Shown here: positions 16,067 through 23,127 of the stretch, one piece after another
Numbering within the stretch: position 1 is the first letter of the stretch
Layout of the letters: every line of letters starts with the position of its first letter
From: an uncultured Rhodospirillales bacterium
Lineage (GTDB): Bacteria; Pseudomonadota; Alphaproteobacteria; CAAGCB01; CAG-977
DNA length: 57,188 nucleotides
Assembly: GCA_902777205.1 (NCBI GenBank)
Contig: CACYSU010000014.1
Coordinates: 1 to 57,188, forward strand
Direction: 5' to 3'
The notes under the pieces: model-generated
The model's input: only the letters and a program-made list of their open reading frames with translations
What the model was told of the DNA's origin: nothing
Databases searched by the model: none
Translations under genes and position numbers: made by a program

Positions 16067-18061
16067 TCAGAATTTCTTCGTCAGAATGTCGTCATCCACC
16101 CCTGTTCTTTGTTTCATGTCGCGCAAGGCCTGCTTTTCCTGAATCAGTTCCTGCTGATCTTTCAATCCCTGCGTGGAATTGACGTAACCCGCGGTTTGAG
16201 CGACCTTGTCGCGGTACGCGGCCTCTTTCTTCATCGTGTCCAGCGTCATTTGGTCGTACGCCCGCTGGTTCTGTCCCTGCGGCGTGTTGTCGTAGGTGCG
16301 CCGGTTCACGTTGTTTTGAACCTGCGCCACCGCCGCGTTCGCGCGCGCCGATTTGGTGAAGTTGCGCTGTACCGTCGATGTCGTGCCGTCGCCCTTTCCG
16401 GTCGGGACGGACGCCAGTTTCTGCAATTCCGCCTGACTGCGCTGTTGATACGTCACGCCGAAATCCTGCATCCGGTCGGACTTCGCGCCGCTCCATATCC
16501 GGCCGACCGTGTTGTTTTTCAGCTTTTCACCAACGCGCAGAGCGGTTCTGGTTTTGCCGTTTTCCAACAATTTGTGCAGTGTTTCCGTTTCTTTGCCGTT
16601 GGAGTCCAAAGCCCCCAGACGCGATTTTTTCAAACGCTCCGTCGCCCATTTAAGGTTGTCTTTATCCTTTTTGGACGGGTTGTAAGCGGGGCCGCCGTTG
16701 GCCGCCGCGGCGCGTTTGCGCTGGTCGGATTCATAGATGCGCGCGGCTTTGCGGTCGCGGTGAAGTTGGACGCGGTCTTTTGCCGCACCGGCGACTTTCA
16801 ACCCCAGAGAACCGGCGTTTTCAGTGATTCTGCCCGCGCCTTTGGCCGCCTGGAACGCCATATTGTCGGCGAATTGCGCACCGGCGAAGTGTCCGGCGAT
16901 CGAACTGTTGTTCTTCATCAGCATCCAGCCGTACACGACGCAGACCAGATACATCCACATATTGTTCGTCCCCGGAACGTCGATTCCTTCGCACGCGTCC
17001 TCGTCGCCGAAATGCAGCCAGCGGAACGTGCACACCGCGCGCGTTTTGCTGGCGTCATCCGTGGATAGATCCTCCAACCCCGTGGCGCCGGTCAGCATTT
17101 TGACCGAAATCGCCATGGTGATGCGCAGCATCATGAACGTGAACGCAACGTTCAACAGCATGGAAAATCCCTTGGACGTGAAATCGCGCGTCGCGGGGCA
17201 CACCCACGCGGCGATGCACAACGGCGACATCGCGGCGACAACGCCCAGACGGAAACACGCGTCAATCAGCCAGAACGGGAACATCACCATGAACGACAGC
17301 GCGCCCAGCCAGATCATACATCCGGACGCCCAAATCTTCGGATCCTGGAAGGGTCCCCATTCGCCGATCAACGAAATGGAGAATTTATGAATGATGCCGA
17401 TGCACTGCAAATAATCCGCGCGCGCCATCACGCCGGCGATGGTGTCGTGAATGGAATCCGCCATGGTCAACAAGGCCGTTTTGACCGAATCCAAACCGCC
17501 GCCCGACATCGTGATCTCCGACGGCGCGGCACCGCCGACAGCCGACGAAATCGTGCTGGAATCCACAAAGCCCGCCCCCGCCTGCACCACGGACGCGACG
17601 AAATATTCAAAAAAGAAATCGCGGTGGTTCAGCAGCGCGGACGCGAAACCGGCCTTTAACATCATGCCGCCGATTTTCGTCATATTGTCCATCGGGTCGG
17701 ATTCGGTCATGGCGCCCAAAGTTTTCAGCGAAAACACGACCAGCCACAACCCGACCCCGACAATCATCAGCGATTCGGCGCCCTTCGCAACCTTGTCAAA
17801 CACGTTGTTACCGACGCCGACGGACGCATCCAGCACAGTCGTCAATATCGGCTTCCACCACCGGTCGCCGATCGCCTCGCCCTCCAGCGTGGCCAAAGTG
17901 CAACTCGCCCGCCATTCCTCGCTCATTTCATCGGCCGGCGTAAACGGCAATGTTTCGGCATCCGCAAAAGCGGGGCGAACCGGTGCGACCGACAGGAAAC
18001 ACACCGCGATCAGCATATACAACAGCACAATCATTCTGCATTTGTTTCTGTATTTTTTCAT
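16067..18061 (-). CDS. VirB6/TrbL-like type IV secretion membrane protein with long C-terminal extension, copy C
   Basis: 664 residues from the second in-frame ATG, which has AAAGGA eight bases upstream; an ATG at 18070 directly abuts that site. The signal peptide ends near AFA-DAETL. Helices include LMIVGVGLWLVVFSLKTLG, MMLKAGFASALL and CMIWLGALSFMVMFPFWLIDACF. From about residue 400 a hydrophilic tail begins (RVQLHRDRKAARIYESDQRK), and the last 75 residues (RAYDQMTLDTMKKEAAYRDK to DILTKKF) match a segment of the soluble protein at 19479-20708. It is the first gene of the minus-strand operon, divergent from the plus-strand genes. Confidence 0.8.
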   Translation of the reverse strand: MKKYRNKCRMIVLLYMLIAVCFLSVAPVRPAFADAETLPFTPADEMSEEWRASCTLATLEGEAIGDRWWKPILTTVLDASVGVGNNVFDKVAKGAESLMIVGVGLWLVVFSLKTLGAMTESDPMDNMTKIGGMMLKAGFASALLNHRDFFFEYFVASVVQAGAGFVDSSTISSAVGGAAPSEITMSGGGLDSVKTALLTMADSIHDTIAGVMARADYLQCIGIIHKFSISLIGEWGPFQDPKIWASGCMIWLGALSFMVMFPFWLIDACFRLGVVAAMSPLCIAAWVCPATRDFTSKGFSMLLNVAFTFMMLRITMAISVKMLTGATGLEDLSTDDASKTRAVCTFRWLHFGDEDACEGIDVPGTNNMWMYLVCVVYGWMLMKNNSSIAGHFAGAQFADNMAFQAAKGAGRITENAGSLGLKVAGAAKDRVQLHRDRKAARIYESDQRKRAAAANGGPAYNPSKKDKDNLKWATERLKKSRLGALDSNGKETETLHKLLENGKTRTALRVGEKLKNNTVGRIWSGAKSDRMQDFGVTYQQRSQAELQKLASVPTGKGDGTTSTVQRNFTKSARANAAVAQVQNNVNRRTYDNTPQGQNQRAYDQMTLDTMKKEAAYRDKVAQTAGYVNSTQGLKDQQELIQEKQALRDMKQRTGVDDDILTKKF

Positions 18062-18265
18062 GCCGAACATCCTTTCAGGCGAAGCCTTGAAACATCAACC
18101 GCGGGAACGGAAAAACAGCTGCTATCCGAAACCTGCCGGAATCCTATTTTTTCCAGAATAGTACAAAAAAGGTCAAAGAATTGTGACACTTTTTTGATTT
18201 TTGGGCGAACGGCCGGAAAAGGTTGCCTTTCGCCGATTTTTTTATAATACTGGCACAGAAGCCTT

Positions 18266-18294
18266 TTGACTTCAACGCAATATTCTCTTACACT
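18266..18294 (+). promoter_or_regulatory. Sigma70-type promoter
   Basis: TTGACT, 17 bases, TACACT, about 32 bases upstream of the next ATG (18327). It lies in the divergent gap between the VirB6-like operon and the plus-strand genes. Confidence 0.6.
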
Positions 18295-18326
18295 GGACGC
18301 GATCACACAGAGCTATCGGGACATTC

Positions 18327-19379
18327 ATGGATCCGCAACAACAAACACCCGCCCCCGTCAAAAAGGTTTTGGTCAAACGGGTAAAAGTATTGGTCAAACG
18401 CCCCGCCGCGGCGACGCCCGCTCCGGCCGCGGTCGCGCCTGTGAAAAAAGTGCTGGTGAAAGTCCCCGTCAAACGTCCCGTCCAGCCGGCCGCCCCCGCT
18501 CCCGCGCCGCAGCCGCAGGCGGTGAAACCGGCGCCGCAGCCGTCAAAGCCCGCGGAACAGCCGCGCCGCCCGACTTTCGCCGAATCCGTTTCGCGCGCCG
18601 CGCAGACCGCGCCGCAGGTCAAAAAATTCGTTTACGACCTGCCCAAAGACATTCTGGGCGAACTGGAACGGCGGGAAAAAGTGACGGACAAGCTGCTGGT
18701 TCTGTACGTTTACGCGCGCATTTATTCGCAGCAGCAGGCGAAACGCGACGGATACGCCTATCCGCAGATGATGGTCGAACTACCCGAGGATGTCGCGGAC
18801 GCCGAACGCATTGTCGGCGACGTGGACGACGACCTGTTTTTCGCCATACTGGACGATTTTCACGAAATGGCGCCGTTCATCCCCGGATTCGAGCGCGTCG
18901 TCGCCAGCCGCGCGCCGCTGGAACAGGTCATCCAGACGGAGCTGAACCGGATTCGCGATCAGGAAACGCTGTCCCCCGCGCAGCAGCTGATCATCGCCTA
19001 TCTGACCGTCATGGTGGATATGCAGATCATTCAGGAAAAGCTGCGCCTGAAGGACATGAAACGGGAAAACCAGAAAATCGCGGACGACATCCGCCAGATC
19101 GACGCGGACGAACGCGCGGTCATGGCCGCCTTTGTCGCCGCGATCGAACGCAAGCGTTTCCCCGTCAACGCCAAAAAGCTGATCAAAAACTATTTCACCC
19201 TGTCCAAAAAAGATCCGGAAAAGGCGTACAAGACCCTGACCACTAACCCGCTGTTCTTTTCACCGATTCTGATGGAAAAAATGCCCAAAAAGTTTTTCGG
19301 GCTGGTCAAACCGAACGCCAAGGATGCCATGGCCGTCAACAAACGGCTGGGCGCGTTTTTGAAAAACCTGAAAGTTTGA
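18327..19379 (+). CDS. Unrecognised cytoplasmic-type protein with Lys/Val/Pro-rich N-terminus
   Basis: 350 residues, no signal peptide or membrane helix. Residues 1-90 are low complexity: VKKVLVKRVKVLVKRP, then AP-rich, then VKKVLVKVPVKRP, then PQPQAVKPAPQPSKP. From about 95 on it looks globular and helical (DLPKDILGELERREKVTDKL, YLTVMVDMQIIQEKLRLKDM) and ends in a basic region. I do not recognise a family. It has its own promoter, and the following gene has one too. Its position between the VirB6-like and coupling-protein genes suggests a cytoplasmic part or chaperone of the secretion system; this is inference. Confidence 0.75.
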   Translation: MDPQQQTPAPVKKVLVKRVKVLVKRPAAATPAPAAVAPVKKVLVKVPVKRPVQPAAPAPAPQPQAVKPAPQPSKPAEQPRRPTFAESVSRAAQTAPQVKKFVYDLPKDILGELERREKVTDKLLVLYVYARIYSQQQAKRDGYAYPQMMVELPEDVADAERIVGDVDDDLFFAILDDFHEMAPFIPGFERVVASRAPLEQVIQTELNRIRDQETLSPAQQLIIAYLTVMVDMQIIQEKLRLKDMKRENQKIADDIRQIDADERAVMAAFVAAIERKRFPVNAKKLIKNYFTLSKKDPEKAYKTLTTNPLFFSPILMEKMPKKFFGLVKPNAKDAMAVNKRLGAFLKNLKV

Positions 19380-19414
19380 CACGAAACCGTTTGTGTGAAA
19401 TTTTGATGACACTC

Positions 19415-19443
19415 TGGACAAAAAAATTTTCTTTTCATATACT
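19415..19443 (+). promoter_or_regulatory. Sigma70-type promoter
   Basis: TGGACA, 17 bases, TATACT, in the 99-base gap upstream of the gene starting at 19479. That start has a strong AAGGAGG. Confidence 0.6.
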
Positions 19444-19478
19444 GATTATAAAGAGTTCCGTTTCTGAAGGAGGTTCCC

Positions 19479-20708
19479 ATGGCTGATGAAAAAAACCTTG
19501 CCGCTCAACCGGCTAAAGAGGGAAAAGGCGAATTTTCGGCGCAACCCGCGGAAGAGGAAAAAGGCGAATTTTCGGCGCAACCCGCGGAAGAGGAAAAAGA
19601 ACAGGAGCAGGAACAGCAGCCCGAGGGCAAACAGGGCGAATTTTCCGCCGAAGAGGAAGAAGACAAAAAGAAACAGAAATCCCCCGGCTACACGCCTTAT
19701 GATTGGGGACAGTCGGACAACATTTCCGATTTCATGGTGGACGCGTTCAGCGGCGCGCTGAGCAACTGGTTCATCGCCAACCTGCAATGGGTGGGACACT
19801 ACATCGACACCAGCGCCCGCTGGGCCAACAGGTTCATGGACGGCAAAGCCAAAAATCCGCAGGCGTTGAGTGCCAACAACAATAAAAACAACGGCAACTC
19901 GAACGGCGGCAACCAGACCAAGCCGAACACGCAAAACAAAGATCAGAACAAAGATAAGGATAAAAACAACGGCGGCCGTCAGGGCAGCTTCACCGCCGAA
20001 GCGGCAACGCCCGACCGGAACAACAACCGCGGCAACGAAAGCGGCGCGAACACCGGCGCCGGCAGCCGGCAGGGCATTGATCCGGTTCAGCAAAAACGCA
20101 ACGAAGCCAAAGCGAAGAACACGGAAAAGCAATACGATAAAGTCAAAAAGAACGTTTCAAAGCGTAAATATCCCAAAACGCTTGAAGGCAAGAATCAGGA
20201 AGCTTTCGACAAAATGACACTTGATTCTTTGAAAAAAGAGGTTGAGTACCGTAAAAACGTCGCCAAAAATCCCGATTTTGCCCAAACGCCCGAGGGACGA
20301 AAGGCGCGCGCCGAATTGGTGGGCGACAGAAAGGCTTTGGCTGCGATGCAAAAGGAAACCGGCGTTGATACCAAGGTTACGGACGGCATCATCAAAAACA
20401 AATCAAAGGCCAAAAAGAAAAATCGCGGCAACAAGCATACCAGCGCAAACAAAAAACGCAGCAAAATCTCCACCAAAAATTTCGGCGAACAGGCGAAATC
20501 GAACACCGGCGTGAGAAAATCGGCCAAACAGTCGCTGGACAAAGGCGTCCGGTCGGTTGCCGGACAGGATGCCAACCTGAAAAAGCTGTACAATCTGAAA
20601 GATATGCTGAATACGGCCGGAAGACCGAACCTGCCCGCGACGCGCGAACAGACGAACACGCAAACCAACGTCGCGATCAAAAAACGTCAGGCAGGCAAGT
20701 CCATGTGA
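19479..20708 (+). CDS. Unrecognised hydrophilic protein sharing a module with VirB6-like copy C
   Basis: 409 residues, no signal peptide. The N-terminus carries repeats of KGEFSAQPAEEE and a Glu/Gln-rich stretch. A short conserved-looking part follows (YDWGQSDNISDFMVDAFSGA, WFIANLQWVGHYIDTS), then an Asn/Lys/Gly-rich linker. Residues about 225-305 (AFDKMTLDSLKKEVEYRKNV, then TPEGRKARAELV and DRKALAAMQKETGVD) match the C-terminal tail of the VirB6-like protein at 16067-18061. The rest is very basic, ending QAGKSM. The function is unknown. The shared module could be a docking or export signal. A strong terminator follows. Confidence 0.8.
   Translation: MADEKNLAAQPAKEGKGEFSAQPAEEEKGEFSAQPAEEEKEQEQEQQPEGKQGEFSAEEEEDKKKQKSPGYTPYDWGQSDNISDFMVDAFSGALSNWFIANLQWVGHYIDTSARWANRFMDGKAKNPQALSANNNKNNGNSNGGNQTKPNTQNKDQNKDKDKNNGGRQGSFTAEAATPDRNNNRGNESGANTGAGSRQGIDPVQQKRNEAKAKNTEKQYDKVKKNVSKRKYPKTLEGKNQEAFDKMTLDSLKKEVEYRKNVAKNPDFAQTPEGRKARAELVGDRKALAAMQKETGVDTKVTDGIIKNKSKAKKKNRGNKHTSANKKRSKISTKNFGEQAKSNTGVRKSAKQSLDKGVRSVAGQDANLKKLYNLKDMLNTAGRPNLPATREQTNTQTNVAIKKRQAGKSM
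19524..19595 (+). repeat. Two tandem 36-bp coding repeats
   Basis: Two almost identical 36-base units, each encoding KGEFSAQPAEEE, lie next to each other near the 5' end of the gene. A partial third copy (QGEFSAEEEE) follows. Confidence 0.85.
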
Positions 20709-20720
20709 CATTTGTTTGCG

Positions 20721-20750
20721 GAAAGGGAGCTTCCGGCTCCCTTTCTTTTT
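20721..20750 (+). terminator. Intrinsic terminator
   Basis: GAAAGGGAGC, loop TTCCG, GCTCCCTTTC, then TTTTT, 12 bases after the stop at 20708. It closes the transcript begun at 19415. Confidence 0.9.
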
Positions 20751-20777
20751 GACTTTTTCCGGAATAATCAATATTCT
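20749..20777 (+). promoter_or_regulatory. Sigma70-type promoter for the membrane-paralogue/coupling-protein genes
   Basis: TTGACT, 17 bases, TATTCT, beginning inside the T-run of the terminator. The predicted RNA start near 20784 leaves a 26-base leader before the ATG at 20810. This favours that ATG over the in-frame TTG at 20786. Confidence 0.6.
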
Positions 20778-20809
20778 ATGGATAATTGTTCACTTTACGG
20801 GATCGACCT

Positions 20810-21916
20810 ATGAAAAAAGGGAAAACACATTACTTCCGCCTGCTTTTTTCCGCGGCCGTCAGCGCCGTTCTGTTCTATGTGATCGCGCGCGGCGTTTTCC
20901 TGTATTTCTGGCGTTTCGACATATCCTCCACGCGTCATTGGCTGCACATCTGGAACAAATGGCAAAGCGGATGGGTGTTTCACAAACCCAAGGAAGTGAT
21001 GTTTTTCATCGCCGTTTTGGGATTGCTGCCCGCCTATTTCGTGACGTGGTTCACCGTCCATTCGTCGGGCGGTTTGTTCCGTTTGCCGCTGGTGTATCTG
21101 CAGAACCGTAAAAAAGCCAAGCTGCAGGCGAAATCCTTGGCCGCCGCGCTGGGACCCGCCGACAAAAAGGCCGCCGCCCCGAAAAAGGAACAGCCCAAGA
21201 TCCACGTTTCGGCGCAGAAAATGCAGCATATCGACCAGCTGCGCGGCAAAAAAACGAACGTTCAGCGCGCGATCACGGAACACCACCACGCCCACGACGA
21301 CAACACCGCCGCCGCGGCCGAAGTCAACGAAACCCGCCGTTCCGCGCCCGCCGCCGCCTCTAAAGAGGAGGAAGCCGCCGCCCGTTTCGATTTGTGGGAA
21401 AAACTGGCGCAGCAGCTTGAAAAAGAACACATTTTCATTTTGCGCCAGATGAAAGTGGGCACTTTCCCCGTCAACACGTTCGCCGTCACGCAGGAAGGCG
21501 TTTTCCTGTTGTGCGAAGGCCCCGCGGAAGGACGCGAATGGACAATCGACGAATCCGCGAATCCGCCGGTGTGGCATACGGAAAAAGGGGACATCCCCTC
21601 GCCTTTGCGCCCGCTGGTCGATGCCAAAATCAAACTGCGCGAATACATTGAGGCGCATATGCCGCAATACGCCGGACTGTCGGTCAACTGCTGCATGATT
21701 TTGGATCACGCGAACGTCGCGAATCCGGACGATTTGATGAACGCGCTGGCCGAATGGGACATTTCCGTGCTGCGCATGGGATCGTGCCGGACGCAATCCC
21801 TGCCCGACACCGGCGCTTTGCTGGAATACATCAAATCCCAGCCCGCGTCCGACCAGAAATTGAACGACGCCGTCGCCGTCGCCATTCTGGATCTGATGTC
21901 TTCGGATCAGGAATAG
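20810..21916 (+). CDS. Two-helix membrane protein of the coupling complex, paralogue 1
   Basis: 368 residues. Membrane helices at about 8-28 (LLFSAAVSAVLFYVIARGVF) and 60-80 (VMFFIAVLGLLPAYFVTWFT) flank a short WRFDISSTRHWLHIWNKWQSGW loop. A basic, Ala/Lys-rich linker follows, then a C-terminal globular domain (VGTFPVNTFAVTQEGVFLLC, VDAKIKLREYIEAHM). The same plan and aligned motifs occur in the next gene (WKFNPMSPEHWSYIWRLWQNGW). The family is unknown; the domain looks vaguely like a NERD/nuclease-type alpha-beta fold but lacks clear catalytic residues. As in DotL/DotM or TrbA/TrbC sets, it may sit with the coupling ATPase encoded two genes downstream; this is inference. Confidence 0.75.
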   Translation: MKKGKTHYFRLLFSAAVSAVLFYVIARGVFLYFWRFDISSTRHWLHIWNKWQSGWVFHKPKEVMFFIAVLGLLPAYFVTWFTVHSSGGLFRLPLVYLQNRKKAKLQAKSLAAALGPADKKAAAPKKEQPKIHVSAQKMQHIDQLRGKKTNVQRAITEHHHAHDDNTAAAAEVNETRRSAPAAASKEEEAAARFDLWEKLAQQLEKEHIFILRQMKVGTFPVNTFAVTQEGVFLLCEGPAEGREWTIDESANPPVWHTEKGDIPSPLRPLVDAKIKLREYIEAHMPQYAGLSVNCCMILDHANVANPDDLMNALAEWDISVLRMGSCRTQSLPDTGALLEYIKSQPASDQKLNDAVAVAILDLMSSDQE

Positions 21917-21935
21917 GGAACCGGAGGGCGCGGCC

Positions 21936-22997
21936 GTGAAAACGATTTTTGCCATATTGCGAATATTCTTCATCCTGTTCATCTGGACGTTCGGATACGT
22001 CATCTGGTTCCAGCACATGATGATTTCGATTTGGAAATTCAACCCGATGTCGCCGGAACACTGGTCGTACATCTGGCGTTTGTGGCAAAACGGATGGGTG
22101 ATCCAGTCGCTGCGGGAATGGATGTTCGTCATTTCCATTTTCGCCGTTCTGCCCGTGTGGCTGACCGGATGGGCGATTCTGTGCACGGTTCCGTGGATGA
22201 AGTGGTTCAAGATCATCCTGCTGTTCCCGTTCAAATGGCTGCGCAGCAAATGGATCGACCGGAAAAAGGCGAAAAACGCCGCCCGCCCGAAAGTGACCAA
22301 GAAAAAATCCTACAAGCAGACGCGGCCGCCCGCCGTCCGCGCGACGACGGGACGGGTGAAGCCGCCTGAAAAACAGCCCGAAGCGGAAAAGGAAACCCCC
22401 AAAGACGCCGAACCGCGCAAACACGAACACAAACACGCGCCCGCGCCGGAAAAACGCCGCGCGGAAAGCGCGCCCGCGCCGGCCAAAAGCGCACCCGCGC
22501 CGTCCGCTTCCGGCGGTTCCGTCATGGATATTCTGCGCTCCGCCGGCTACCGTTTGATTTCGGACGCCAAGATCGCGGGCAAGAAAATCGACTTTGTCGC
22601 CGTCGCGGCCAACCACATCCTGCTGTGCCTGATCGATTCGGAAAGCGGCGACTGGCTGGCGGACGAGGAACGTTTCAACGACGAAGAACCGCTGTGGTTT
22701 TCCGAAAGCAACCACCGCATTTCCCCCGTCCGCGTCGTTTTGAACGCGCGCGACGCTTTGGCCGACATCCTGACCGGCGAGGCGCGCGGCATGGAAATCA
22801 AGCCCATGGTCGTCATCCGTCAAGGCACGATCATCAACGCCGAGGATATGTTCGAGGTTTGGAACGGTTTGAAAGTCACCGTCTGCCGTTACGAGGACGG
22901 CGGCCCCGACGAAATCGCCGCTTTGCAGGATTCCGTATCGCGCGTTTCGTCCCCCGACGACGGTTTGTACCACAGCGTTTCCGGCGTTGTCGGCTGA
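21936..22997 (+). CDS. Two-helix membrane protein of the coupling complex, paralogue 2
   Basis: 353 residues from a GTG start behind CGGAGGGCG. Helices at about 3-24 and 65-87 surround WKFNPMSPEHWSYIWRLWQNGW. A Lys/Pro/Ala-rich linker of about 90 residues leads to a C-terminal domain with IAGKKIDFVAVAANHILLCL, a DWLADEERFNDEEPLWF stretch and VVLNARDALADIL. It aligns along its whole length with the protein encoded 19 bases upstream, so the pair arose by tandem duplication. The job is unknown. Its position next to the VirD4-type gene suggests it helps recruit substrates to the ATPase. Confidence 0.75.
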   Translation: MKTIFAILRIFFILFIWTFGYVIWFQHMMISIWKFNPMSPEHWSYIWRLWQNGWVIQSLREWMFVISIFAVLPVWLTGWAILCTVPWMKWFKIILLFPFKWLRSKWIDRKKAKNAARPKVTKKKSYKQTRPPAVRATTGRVKPPEKQPEAEKETPKDAEPRKHEHKHAPAPEKRRAESAPAPAKSAPAPSASGGSVMDILRSAGYRLISDAKIAGKKIDFVAVAANHILLCLIDSESGDWLADEERFNDEEPLWFSESNHRISPVRVVLNARDALADILTGEARGMEIKPMVVIRQGTIINAEDMFEVWNGLKVTVCRYEDGGPDEIAALQDSVSRVSSPDDGLYHSVSGVVG

Positions 22998-23127
22998 TTT
23001 GTTATTCTTTTTTTACCTTTATGTGCCATTCTGGCGTAAAAGTCGCCGGAGAATGTAGATTTTTGTTCTTGTTTTCTGTATGCTGATAAGAGATTTTCGT
23101 ATCGTTTCCAAGGAGAAGTCCCCTTAA

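Noticed and set aside
20786-20809. A TTG start eight codons earlier for the first membrane paralogue.
   Set aside because: It would lie about two bases after the predicted RNA start and has no ribosome site, while the ATG at 20810 gives a normal leader and a good N-terminal helix.
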